NCBI RefSeq assembly: GCF_902833145.1
Contig: NZ_CADFEN010000011.1
Location: 239,531 to 303,530, forward strand
Direction: 5' to 3'
DNA: 64,000 nucleotides
Source of the DNA: Burkholderia sp. BCC0506
GTDB lineage: Bacteria; Pseudomonadota; Gammaproteobacteria; Burkholderiales; Burkholderiaceae
The notes beneath the pieces were generated by a model, which saw only the letters and a program-made list of their open reading frames with translations, was not told where the DNA came from and ran no database searches. Position numbers and translations under genes: made by a program. Every line of letters begins with the position of its first letter. Position 1 is the first letter of the stretch. Shown in pieces: positions 55,229 through 64,000 of this stretch.

Positions 55229-57877
55229 GTGCCGCCCATTGACACCGACCATCTCGCCGCCCTCGACGCGATGCCCACGCTCTTCGATTCCGGCGCTCAG
55301 CCGGACGCCGCCGAACTGGCCGCCGCGCTCGCGGCGCCGGCGGCCGCCGGCCGCTACGACGAACTGCGCGGCAGCGCGGCCGGCCTGAACGCGCCCGCGC
55401 TCGCGCCCGCATGGCGCAGCTTCTTCACGTCGATCGGCAGCGACGGCGTGGCGGACCTCGACCGCCGCGCCGACGCGCTGCACCGGCGCATGCGCGAGAA
55501 CGGCCTGTTCTACCAGTTGCACGAGCAACGGGTCGGCGACGGTGCGACCGGCCCGTGGTCGCTCGACCTGCTGCCGCTGATCGTCACGCCCGAGGACTGG
55601 GTCGCGATCGAGCGCGGCGTGCTGCAGCGCGTGCGGCTGCTCAACGCGACGCTGGCCGACCTGTACGGGCCGCAGACGATCCTCGAGCGCGGGCTGCTGC
55701 CGCCCGCGCTCGTCACGGGCCACCCCGGCTACCTGCGCGCGATGCGCGGCGCGCGCGTGCCGGGCGATACGTGGCTGCACGTCGTCGCATTCGATCTCGC
55801 GCGCGGCCCGGACGGGCAGTGGCGGATCGTCGCGCAGCACACGCAGGGCCCGGCCGGGCTCGGCTACCTGCTCGAGAACCGGCTGATCGTGTCGCGGCTC
55901 TTTCCGCGCGGGTTTCGCGGGCTGCGCGTGCAGCGTCTCGCATCCGCGTACCGTGCGCTGCTGCAGAGCATGCAGTCGCTCAGCCCCACCGCGAGGAATT
56001 CGCGGATCGTGCTGCTGACGCCGGGGCCGCACAGCGCGACCTATTTCGAGCATGCCTATCTCGCGCGCTATCTCGGCCTCACGCTCGTCGAAGGCGGCGA
56101 CCTGACCGCGCGCGACAACCGCGTGTTCCTGAAGACGCTGAGCGGGCTCGAACCGGTACACGGCATCCTGCGGCGCGTCGACGATGCGTGGCTCGACCCG
56201 CTCGAACTGCGGCCCGACTCGATGCTCGGCGTGCCGGGGCTGCTGCAGGCCGTGCGCGCGGGCAACGTGCTGCTCGCGAACGCACCGGGCTCGGGCTTCC
56301 TCGAATCGCCGGCGATGCTCGGCTTCATGCCGCGTCTCGCGGAAAGCCTGCTCGGCGAAACGTTGACGCTGCCGGCCGTGCATTCGTGGTGGTGCGGCGA
56401 GGCCGCCGCGTGCGACGACGCGCTGCCGCAGCTCGCGCGCGGCATCGTGAAGGCGTCCTATCCGCCCGACGTGCAGGAAGGCGGCGCATTCGAACCGGTG
56501 ATCGGCGCGCGGCTCACGCAGGCGCAACTGGCGGAGTGGCGCGCGCGGATTCTCGCGCGGCCCGAACACTACACGGTGCAGGCCGACCTGCCGTTGTCGC
56601 AGGCGCCGACCTGGCCGCGGCCCGATGCGCCGGACGGCAACGGCAGCGCGCGCATCGTGCCGAAGCCGATGCTGCTGCGCGTCTTCGCGCTCGCGGATGG
56701 CGCGCAGCGCTGGCGGCTTCTGCCGGGCGGGCTGTCGCGGGTCGGCACGCGCGATGCGCTGTTCAATGCGCCGATGCCGCGCGGCGGCAGCACCGTCGAT
56801 ACGTGGGTGATGACCGAGGGCATCGTCGATTCGACGACGCTGCTGCAGACGCACCTCGGCCCCGACGACCTGGTCGAGCGGCCGCGCGCGATCGCGAGCC
56901 GCGCGGCCGAGAACCTGTTCTGGCTCGGCCGCTACACCGAGCGCGCGACCAACCTGATGCGCCTCGCGCGTGCCGCGCTCGAACGGCTGCGCGGCGAGGA
57001 CGACGTCGACAGCCCCGCGCATCTCGAGCTGATTGACACGCTGTGCCGCGACACCGGGCTGATCGCGGCCGACGCGCCGCACGCCGTCGATGCGCCGCGT
57101 GCGTTTCAGTACGCGCTCGCGACGTCGCTCACACGCGGCGCCGACCGCACGTCGGGGATCGCGTCGTGCCTGTTCGGCATGCGCGGCGCGGCTGCCGCGA
57201 TCCGCGAGCGGCTGTCGAGCGATCAGTGGCGGCTGATCGACGACGCGACGCAACTGTTCGCGGACAGCGCAGGGGAGCCCGAAGCGGAGGAACAGATCGG
57301 CAACGAGGCGCTGCAGTTGCTGGAACGCCTCGGCCTGCTGCTCGGCGCGATCACCGGCGCGCAGACCGACAACATGACGCGCGACGATGGCTGGCGATTG
57401 CTGTCGATCGGCCGGCAGATCGATCGGCTCGACTTCCTGTGCAGCGTGCTCAAGTTCGCGTTCGACGAAGGCGCCGTGCATCGGCAGGACGGCTTCGAGC
57501 TCGTGCTGGAACTGTTCGACAGCACGATCACGTTCCGTTCGCGGTTCCAGCGCGGCTTCGACGTCGCGCCGCTGCTGTCGCTCGTCGTGCTCGATACCGA
57601 CAACCCGCGCTCGCTCGGCTGGGTCGTGCAGGCGCTGCGCGGCCGGTTGACCAAGGTCGAGCGCAGCGAAGGCTATGCGCTGTCCGAGTTGGCCGAGGCG
57701 ATTCCGGACATTCCCGCATGGTCGCTGCACGAGCTGTGCGAGACCGCCGAAGGCGGCCGGCACGACAAGCTGCTCGCGGCGCTCGACACGACGGTGAAGG
57801 CAGTCTGGGAACTGTCGAACCGGATCGGTGAGCGCTATTTCAGCCACGTGCGCGAGGCGGGCAGGACGCTATGGTGA
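55229..57877 (+). CDS. fused circularly permuted ATP-grasp and alpha-E protein
   Basis: 882 residues from a GTG at 55229 (the frame has no better start nearby; an ATG at 55271 is possible). Residues about 40-530 are the ATP-grasp part (LTPGPHSATYFEHAYLARYLGL, LRRVDDAWLDPLELRPDSMLGVPGLL, ANAPGSGFLESPAMLGFMPRL), the C-terminal 320 the alpha-E part (ENLFWLGRYTERATNLMRLARAAL from about 560). It is thus a one-chain paralog of the first two genes of this operon. Relative to the first ATP-grasp the N-terminus carries about 60 extra residues. The end overlaps the last gene by 7 bp. Confidence 0.9.
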   Translation: MPPIDTDHLAALDAMPTLFDSGAQPDAAELAAALAAPAAAGRYDELRGSAAGLNAPALAPAWRSFFTSIGSDGVADLDRRADALHRRMRENGLFYQLHEQRVGDGATGPWSLDLLPLIVTPEDWVAIERGVLQRVRLLNATLADLYGPQTILERGLLPPALVTGHPGYLRAMRGARVPGDTWLHVVAFDLARGPDGQWRIVAQHTQGPAGLGYLLENRLIVSRLFPRGFRGLRVQRLASAYRALLQSMQSLSPTARNSRIVLLTPGPHSATYFEHAYLARYLGLTLVEGGDLTARDNRVFLKTLSGLEPVHGILRRVDDAWLDPLELRPDSMLGVPGLLQAVRAGNVLLANAPGSGFLESPAMLGFMPRLAESLLGETLTLPAVHSWWCGEAAACDDALPQLARGIVKASYPPDVQEGGAFEPVIGARLTQAQLAEWRARILARPEHYTVQADLPLSQAPTWPRPDAPDGNGSARIVPKPMLLRVFALADGAQRWRLLPGGLSRVGTRDALFNAPMPRGGSTVDTWVMTEGIVDSTTLLQTHLGPDDLVERPRAIASRAAENLFWLGRYTERATNLMRLARAALERLRGEDDVDSPAHLELIDTLCRDTGLIAADAPHAVDAPRAFQYALATSLTRGADRTSGIASCLFGMRGAAAAIRERLSSDQWRLIDDATQLFADSAGEPEAEEQIGNEALQLLERLGLLLGAITGAQTDNMTRDDGWRLLSIGRQIDRLDFLCSVLKFAFDEGAVHRQDGFELVLELFDSTITFRSRFQRGFDVAPLLSLVVLDTDNPRSLGWVVQALRGRLTKVERSEGYALSELAEAIPDIPAWSLHELCETAEGGRHDKLLAALDTTVKAVWELSNRIGERYFSHVREAGRTLW

Positions 57878-58920
57878 CGACGAAGGGCGCACCGAAAACG
57901 CCATCCGGTTCCGGCAACGCACGGCCGGCGGCAGCACCGGCCCCGACCGCGCCGGCCGCACCGGCCGCCGTCGCGCCAGGCCGGTTGCTGCGCGTCACGC
58001 ACGATACGGAATACCGTTACGCCGCGCGTGTCGAATCCGCGCAGCACCAGGCACGCCTGCAACCGCTCGCGACGCCGCGTCAGCAGGTGCTGTCGTTCTC
58101 GCTCGACATCGAGCCCGCACCGGAATCGGTCGGCACCGAACTCGACGCGTTCGGCAATGCGCGCGCATCGTTCGCGCTGAACCAGCCGCACGATACGCTG
58201 CTGGTGCGCAGCCGCAGCACCGTGCGCGTGATGCCGCCCGTGTGGTCGCTCGGCGCGCGCGGCGAGCCGCCGCCCGCGATCGCGCGCCCGGACGCAGCGC
58301 ATGCCACCGCGTGGGAGGCCGTGCGCGAGCGCTTGCGATTCCGTGCGGGGCAGCCTTACGACGCGGCGAGCGAGTTCGTGTTCGCGTCGCCGCACGTGGC
58401 GTGCGATCGCGAACTCGCCGCGTACGCGTCCGCCAGCTTCACGCCGCAACGGCCGCTCGTGCAGGCGGCGTGGGACCTGATGCGGCGCGTGCATGCCGAT
58501 TTCGCGTACACGCCGAACAGCACCGACATCACGACGTCGGCGCTCGACGCGCTGCGGTTGCGCAAGGGCGTGTGCCAGGATTTCGCGCACGTGATGATCG
58601 GCGCGCTGCGCTCGCTCGGGCTCGCCGCGCGGTACGTCAGCGGTTACCTGCTCACGCAGCCGCCGCCTGGCCAGCCGCGGTTGATCGGCGCCGACGCGTC
58701 GCATGCGTGGGTGGAGGTGTACGACCCGGCGTGGCCCGAGGACAACGGCTGGCTGCAGCTCGATCCGACCAACGATCGCGCGCCGGGCGACGACTACGTG
58801 ATGCTGTCGGTCGGCCGCGACTACGCGGACGTGACGCCGCTGCGCGGCGTGATCCGCGGCGGCGGCGCGGATCAGGAGTTGAAGGTCGGCGTGACGGTCG
58901 AGCCGCTCGATACGGCGTGA
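57871..58920 (+). CDS. transglutaminase-like protein
   Basis: 349 residues. A 40-residue Ala/Pro-rich N-terminal tail is followed by the same beta domain and transglutaminase core as its operon partners: Cys235 (GVCQDFAHVMIGALRSLGLAARYVSGYL), His278 (SHAWVEVYDPAW) and Asp298 (LDPTND). All three triad residues are in place, unlike the third gene. Bacterial members may act as cysteine peptidases on cross-linked peptides. Its start overlaps the fusion gene, and it closes the operon. Confidence 0.9.
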   Translation: MVTTKGAPKTPSGSGNARPAAAPAPTAPAAPAAVAPGRLLRVTHDTEYRYAARVESAQHQARLQPLATPRQQVLSFSLDIEPAPESVGTELDAFGNARASFALNQPHDTLLVRSRSTVRVMPPVWSLGARGEPPPAIARPDAAHATAWEAVRERLRFRAGQPYDAASEFVFASPHVACDRELAAYASASFTPQRPLVQAAWDLMRRVHADFAYTPNSTDITTSALDALRLRKGVCQDFAHVMIGALRSLGLAARYVSGYLLTQPPPGQPRLIGADASHAWVEVYDPAWPEDNGWLQLDPTNDRAPGDDYVMLSVGRDYADVTPLRGVIRGGGADQELKVGVTVEPLDTA

Positions 58921-59098
58921 CGGTACCGCCGGGCGAGGCTCGCACGCTTTAAGTCTTCGTTAATTCTGCACGCCTAGCATCGTGATGTCGGCGAACGGTT
59001 CGGACTCCCGTCCGGCGCGCCGGCGGCACGCGCGGGTGCGTCGACGTCACGGCGCCGCGCCGTCGCGCATCGCCATTTCCACGCAACGGCGGCAGACC

Positions 59099-59371
59099 AT
59101 GATCAAGAACTTCGACTACACGCTCGGCAACGAGACGATTTCGCTTTGCGCGAGCTTCGGCGCGGGCCCGGCGTTCCGCCGCGTGCTCGTGAGCCGTGCG
59201 GATTCGATGGAGACGCTGGTGGTGCTCGACGCCCGGGGCCTGTCGGGTTTGCTGAAGGTGGCGACCGAAGAGCCGGAAGGGCTGCTCGACGACGCGATCC
59301 GCAAGGTCGGCGACGAACAGCTCGTCGAGCGGGCGATCCGCGGCCGGACGATCGTCGAAGCCGCGTTGTGA
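59099..59371 (+). CDS. small conserved-looking protein of unknown function
   Basis: 90 residues, alternating charged and hydrophobic (FDYTLGNETISLCASFGAGPAFRRVLVSRADS…). Codon use is normal for the window and the plus-strand frame is open, but the ribosome site is weak. No signal peptide or domain is recognised. It converges with the iminopeptidase gene. Confidence 0.5.
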   Translation: MIKNFDYTLGNETISLCASFGAGPAFRRVLVSRADSMETLVVLDARGLSGLLKVATEEPEGLLDDAIRKVGDEQLVERAIRGRTIVEAAL

Positions 59372-59432
59372 TCGGGCGGCGCGTGAGTGTGCCGGCAGGC
59401 ACGGAAACACGCGCCGCGTTGCACTGCGTCGC

Positions 59433-60693
<1,261 letters not shown>

Positions 60694-61845
60694 ATGAACC
60701 ATCGCGTCACGCAGTTGACCGGGTTGCGCGCCGTCGCGGTCGCGATGGTCGTGGTCGGACACGCCGAGCATGTATTGCCCGGCGGCTATACGGGCTGGTA
60801 TGCGCCGTTGCGGCTGATCGCCGACGGCCGGCTCGGCGTGCTGATCTTCTTCGTGCTGAGCGGTTTCCTGATCACCAACGTGCTGCGCGCCGAATTCGCG
60901 CGCACGGGCGGCATCGCGCTGACGTCGTTCTACGTGCGCCGCGCGCTGCGGATCTGGCCGGCCTGCTACGTGTATCTCGCGGCCGTCGCGATCGTCGCAT
61001 TCGCCGGCGGGTTCGACGTCGACCGCCGGCAGTGGCTCTATGCGGCGCTGCACCTGTGGAATTACTCGGCGTGGTTCGGGCTGACCGGCGCCAACGCACT
61101 GCATCCGGACGGCGCGTGGTACCTCGGCCATTTCTGGTCGCTCGCGCTCGAGGAGCAGTTCTATTGGTTCTGGCCGCTGCTGTTCGTGTTCGGCATGCGC
61201 CGCGCCGGCACGCGCTGGCTGGTCGCGCTGATCCTGATCGTGCCGCTCGTGCGCACCATGACGTACTTCGTTGCACCGGCGCTGCGCGGGCAACTCGGGA
61301 TGATGCTGCACACGGGCGTCGATCCGATCCTGATCGGCTGCTATGCGTCGCTCAACCGCGAACGGCTCGAAGCGTGGATCGGTTCGTGGCGCGATGAGGC
61401 GCGCATCGTGACGGCGCTCGTCTTCGTCGTGCTGGTCGGCATGCCGCTCGCCGAACACCGGCTCGGCGGCTTCTGGAATGCGACGTATGGCGTGACGCTC
61501 GAAGCCGCGCTGATCGCGATCGTGATCGTCGTGCTGAATTTCCGCGGCGAATTCTGGTGTGCGCGCTGGCTGCGCGCCGGGCCGGTGGTGTTCGTCGGCA
61601 CGATTTCGTTCAGCCTCTATCTGTGGCAGCAGCCGTTTGCGAATCCGCGATTGCCTGTGCCGCATGGGTTTCCGCTCGGCATCGTTTGGGCGCTGATTGC
61701 CGCGACCGCCAGCTATTTCCTCGTCGAAAAACCATTCCTGCGGCTGAAGGATCGCTATACGGCGCGCGAGGCGCGACGCGTGCGGGACGATGCGTTGCTG
61801 ATGCCGGCGCCCACCGATGCGATCGGGCCGAAGGTGGTGGAGTAG
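60694..61845 (+). CDS. acyltransferase 3 family membrane protein (OafA/YrhL-like)
   Basis: 383 residues from the ATG at 60694, preceded by CGGAAA. About ten membrane helices. The N-terminal marks of the family are LTGLRAVAVAMVVVGHAEH (catalytic His) and LGVLIFFVLSGFLIT, followed by FYVRRALRIWPACYVYL and LGHFWSLALEEQFYWFWPLLF. It would transfer an acyl group, often acetyl, to a sugar of a surface polysaccharide or lipopolysaccharide. No glycan operon surrounds it. Confidence 0.9.
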   Translation: MNHRVTQLTGLRAVAVAMVVVGHAEHVLPGGYTGWYAPLRLIADGRLGVLIFFVLSGFLITNVLRAEFARTGGIALTSFYVRRALRIWPACYVYLAAVAIVAFAGGFDVDRRQWLYAALHLWNYSAWFGLTGANALHPDGAWYLGHFWSLALEEQFYWFWPLLFVFGMRRAGTRWLVALILIVPLVRTMTYFVAPALRGQLGMMLHTGVDPILIGCYASLNRERLEAWIGSWRDEARIVTALVFVVLVGMPLAEHRLGGFWNATYGVTLEAALIAIVIVVLNFRGEFWCARWLRAGPVVFVGTISFSLYLWQQPFANPRLPVPHGFPLGIVWALIAATASYFLVEKPFLRLKDRYTAREARRVRDDALLMPAPTDAIGPKVVE

Positions 61846-61874
61846 GTGGGCGGGGCGGTGTCGCGCCCGCGGTA

Positions 61875-62693
61875 TTACTTGAAGCGTTTCATCGCGGCGG
61901 GCGAGTACCAGAAGTTCCGGAACATGTCGATTCCATAGGACTTGCCGTCGTAGTGGACGATCGTGTGCGCCGTGCGCTTGCCCGTATCCGAGTATTCACC
62001 GTTCTTGCGCTGCGTCTGCGTGATGTGGGTCGTGATCGACAGGTCGGCGAAGCCGTGGCTCGACGTTTTCTCGACGGCGATCGTCATGCGGGCCTCTTCG
62101 CTGCGCGCATCGCCCGCACCCGGGCCACAGGCGTCGCCTTCGACGCTGACCCAGCCGTACAGATTCGTGCCGAACACCGGGCGGATGCGGCTGCCTTCGC
62201 GCACCCACAGCGTCAACTCTTCACCGGTGTTGGCATCGGGGCAGCTCGGCCCGCGCGCGCTGCTGGTAAACACGACGCCGAACGCGCGCACGTCGGGCGA
62301 CAAGCGGTAGGGCGCCGTATCGATGCGGTAGCTGTTCTCGCCGATCTCAGTCGCAGCATCCTCCTCGATCACCGATCTATCGGCCGCCACGACCTTGCCG
62401 CCCTCGACGAGCGCGATGACCTGCAGCTTTTCGCTATCGTCGGGATTCTTGCTCTTCGGCAACGAATCGAAGGCGACGGCCGCGATCGTCGTTTCCGGCG
62501 CGTTCGGCATCGCTTTGCATGCCGACGCGACGACGAGCCGGTCCGCGTCGCGCGTGGCGAGGCGGGCGCTCGCGATGCCGGCCCAGCGGGCGACGGCTGT
62601 GACGGTTTCGTCGCTGCAAGGCCGGCTGTCGGCGGCGTGAGCGATGGGGGCGGTGGCGAGCGCCAGCAGCGGGGCGAAGTGCAGGATTCTCAT
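61875..62693 (-). CDS. secreted protein of unknown function
   Basis: 272 residues with a signal peptide (about 1-20, APIAHA). The mature part has four Cys in two likely pairs (RPCSDE with SACKA; GPSCPD with GDACGP) and a beta-rich pattern. No recognised domain. The start is the ATG at 62691-62693, though the ribosome site is poor; the frame is open further upstream without a signal sequence. Its stop lies 29 bp after the end of the convergent acyltransferase gene. Confidence 0.65.
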   Translation of the reverse strand: MRILHFAPLLALATAPIAHAADSRPCSDETVTAVARWAGIASARLATRDADRLVVASACKAMPNAPETTIAAVAFDSLPKSKNPDDSEKLQVIALVEGGKVVAADRSVIEEDAATEIGENSYRIDTAPYRLSPDVRAFGVVFTSSARGPSCPDANTGEELTLWVREGSRIRPVFGTNLYGWVSVEGDACGPGAGDARSEEARMTIAVEKTSSHGFADLSITTHITQTQRKNGEYSDTGKRTAHTIVHYDGKSYGIDMFRNFWYSPAAMKRFK

Positions 62694-62867
62694 TGTCGCG
62701 ATCGGAAATATGTACTCTTGGACGTTTATGGCTCTCGCTTGGCGGCCCGCAAGGGCCAGTCGAGATTGCGGAAAGCGGATGGTCGTGCCATTGCTTGACG
62801 ACGTGTAGCCGGCGATCTGGCGCTTGCGACTGTCCCGAGCCGCAAGCCGCGTCGGCATTGGAGTTCG

Positions 62868-63510
62868 CTACACAAGCCCTTGAGCGGTCATCGCCAACAA
62901 TAGTCGTTCAGCGCCGATGCCGAAACCGGCGCCCTCCCGATATGCACCGCCACCCACCACTTGCTGTTGTGCTCCGAGTTCGGTGCAGCGCATTTCGAAA
63001 CCGCGACCGTTCAGATAGTAGCTGAGACCCCTGCGGGCCGAATCGTCGATTTCATAGCGAAGGCCGAGTGAATCGAAAAAGCCGATCGCGACTTCCTGGC
63101 TGCGTTTGACTGCGGCTTCCGGGTCGGGGCACAGATATTCAAATCCCAGTTGGGAGAATTCGCGATAGCGACCGGCTTGAGGTCGTTCATAGCGGTAGCA
63201 TCGAGCGACATAAAACAACATCCGCTCTCGTTGTCGACCCAGCAACTCGCTGCAGCGCTCCTGAAACAGTGCCGTCGCCTCAGGAATCAGGCAGCACGCG
63301 CGTCCCTTCTTGTCGGGAAACGCCCACATCTGGCCGATGATCTCGCTGCCCCCGGCTTTTTGAATGAATGTATCTTGCGACCACAACGCCGGAACAATCG
63401 CTTCCTCTGCTCCAACGTTAGTGAAGATAGCTCCGGAATTGGTTTTCCAGAGCACGAATTTGCGCGGCTTCCTTGCCGACGATGAAGCGTGTTCCGCGGA
63501 CCATGGTCAT
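62868..63510 (-). pseudogene. short histidyl-tRNA-synthetase-like protein, frame disrupted
   Basis: A gene with an excellent ribosome site (AGGAG, 7 nt before the ATG at 63508-63510) codes for 30 residues (VRGTRFIVGKEAAQIRALEN…SYLH) and then meets TAA at 63418-63420. Skipping one base restores a 183-residue frame with the class II HisRS pattern: CYRYERPQAGRYREFSQLGF (motif 2), RRGLSYY (as RGLDYY in HisRS) and GGGAYREGAGFGIGAERLLL (motif 3). Joined, it would have about 213 residues, only the catalytic core, lacking the anticodon domain. It is either a pseudogene by a single-base insertion, a sequencing error, or a frameshifted gene. Confidence 0.65.
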
Positions 63511-63539
63511 GAGCGTTCTCCTGGGGGTGGAAAATAAAA

Positions 63540-63558
63540 AAGGCGCCGTAGGCGCCTT
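63540..63558 (-). terminator. Rho-independent terminator in the leader of the HisRS-like gene
   Basis: AAGGCGCC (63551-63558 region read on the minus strand), TAC loop and GGCGCCTT form a perfect 8-bp stem followed on the minus strand by TTTTTATTTT (63530-63540). It ends only about 30 bp before the ATG, so transcription from upstream must read through it. This is a typical attenuator position. Confidence 0.75.
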
Positions 63559-63603
63559 GGTCGTTTATACAGGAAGGGGGAGCTGCAATCCCGGATATCC
63601 TGC

Positions 63604-63684
63604 TATGGACGTAACGAACCACGGCGCATCGAGTGACGGCCGTGATGATGACGGGATGGGTTCGGGGCGTTACGGAGTGCCATG
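63604..63684 (-). promoter_or_regulatory. possible histidine leader-peptide frame
   Basis: The 26-residue product has four His codons, three of them consecutive (CAT CAT CAC, then CAC four codons after), and ends before the intrinsic terminator that leads into a HisRS-like gene. This is the layout of transcription attenuation by histidine. The ribosome site is weak, so it is tentative. Confidence 0.4.
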
Positions 63685-63915
63685 CCGGTCATATTGGCAC
63701 ATTCATTCTGGTTTGTGAACCTATCCACATGTCTCGGAGGCCACGACGTGATCTCAAGGACCAAACGAGTTACGTGGCTAAAGATCGTCGACGATTTATC
63801 CTTTGTCGCCGACTGACCGCATTCCGGTAGAATGCCGACAGCGTGTCCCATGTCCCGCCGAAATTCGCGAAGAACAATAAAAAAGGTTCATCGCAGGAAA
63901 CCGTGGAGGGTTTGA

Positions 63916-63971
63916 GAGCAATTGCGTAACCTGACGCCTGACTTTAAGGACGTCAGGAGAGGCAATTGCTC
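63916..63971. repeat. composite inverted repeat
   Basis: Outer arms GAGCAATTGC (63916-63925) and GCAATTGCTC (63962-63971), inner arms CCTGACG (63930-63936) and CGTCAGG (63951-63957), separated by 4-nt internal gaps on each side and a 14-nt loop. The right side includes AGGAG (63955-63959), so folding would hide that ribosome site. Confidence 0.6.
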
Positions 63972-64000
63972 GATCGCAAGGCACTTCAGGCACTGGGCTG

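Larger units (their letters stand above)
63511..64000. other. leader and edge region: attenuator, His-rich short frame, composite inverted repeat
   Basis: On the minus strand a 26-codon frame (start ATG 63682-63684, stop TAG 63604-63606) includes RHHHGRH, then about 45 nt later the terminator. On the plus strand a promoter-like TTGTCG/TAGAAT pair (63803-63808, 63828-63833, 19-bp spacing) precedes a composite inverted repeat (63916-63971). No annotated-size gene is visible. A plus-strand gene may start at a TTG at 63966 with AGGAG 6 nt before it and run off the edge. Confidence 0.4.

Noticed and set aside
50554-55278. 1574-codon open frame antisense to the transglutaminase genes
   Set aside because: Arginine/histidine/alanine-rich with no domain, opposite to well-supported genes: an antisense shadow.
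55133-57847. 904-codon minus-strand frame across the ATP-grasp/alpha-E fusion
   Set aside because: Antisense shadow of a conserved gene.
63412-63424. Programmed +1 frameshift in the HisRS-like gene
   Set aside because: The context CTT CAC TAA C has no good slippery sequence or upstream Shine-Dalgarno-like stimulator, so a simple insertion or read error is more likely.

Overview
The window is high-GC DNA of the kind seen in Burkholderia sensu lato, probably a secondary chromosome of a Burkholderia cepacia complex-like species. This assignment is inference from codon use (almost every third position is G or C), the density of LysR regulators, and the gene content: aspA/ansP, a pgaABCD exopolysaccharide operon with its own glmS, lpxO, ahpC/ahpF, and a large circularly permuted ATP-grasp/alpha-E/transglutaminase cluster. 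I see no rRNA, tRNA, CRISPR array, integrase or transposase gene, so this is a mosaic of metabolic and surface modules rather than a recognisable mobile island. Two shorter stretches, about 5.9-6.3 kb and 46.0-46.5 kb, are clearly AT-richer than their surroundings.

Layout. 0-4.3 kb: a LysR gene divergent from aspA (aspartate ammonia-lyase) and an asparagine permease. 4.3-5.9 kb: an esterase and a VapBC-type toxin-antitoxin pair. 6.3-11.4 kb: an unusual chemosensory operon with a membrane-bound CheA-like kinase, a mini-MCP, two CheX-like proteins and CheY, but no CheW, CheR or CheB. 11.8-15.5 kb: an enoyl-CoA hydratase-like gene, alanine racemase, a MAPEG protein and a LysR regulator. 15.7-19.2 kb: a fused CydDC-like ABC transporter. 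19.6-24.8 kb: glnHPQ followed by a C45 hydrolase, a class III aminotransferase and a carboxymuconolactone decarboxylase family gene, which looks like one uptake-and-catabolism operon. 25.0-29.2 kb: lpxO, a Pro/Ala-rich membrane protein, ahpF and ahpC. 29.5-33.7 kb: a truncated PIN-domain toxin, a LysR gene, and a divergent operon for a thiazoline/N-carbamoyl-cysteine type pathway. 33.8-34.6 kb: a periplasmic cytochrome c. 34.9-45.9 kb: an eight-gene minus-strand operon for poly-N-acetylglucosamine (two small envelope proteins, pgaA, pgaB, pgaC, pgaD, glmS and a secreted protein). 46.6-47.6 kb: a HypT-like LysR regulator. 48.1-58.9 kb: the amidoligase-type cluster. 59.1-62.7 kb: a small protein, proline iminopeptidase, an acyltransferase 3 and a secreted protein. 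62.9-64.0 kb: a frameshifted histidyl-tRNA-synthetase-like gene preceded by an intrinsic terminator and a His-rich short reading frame, then a structured region at the window edge.

The most interesting system is the six-gene 48.1-58.9 kb operon. It holds two circularly permuted ATP-grasp domains, two alpha-E domains, three transglutaminase-like domains and a DUF2126 putative amidoligase. One transglutaminase has Ser in place of the catalytic Cys. Such clusters are known from genome comparisons and predicted to make or process a peptide or amide, but I know of no established substrate. Second is the CheW-less chemosensory operon. Third is the HisRS-like locus with a possible histidine-attenuation leader.
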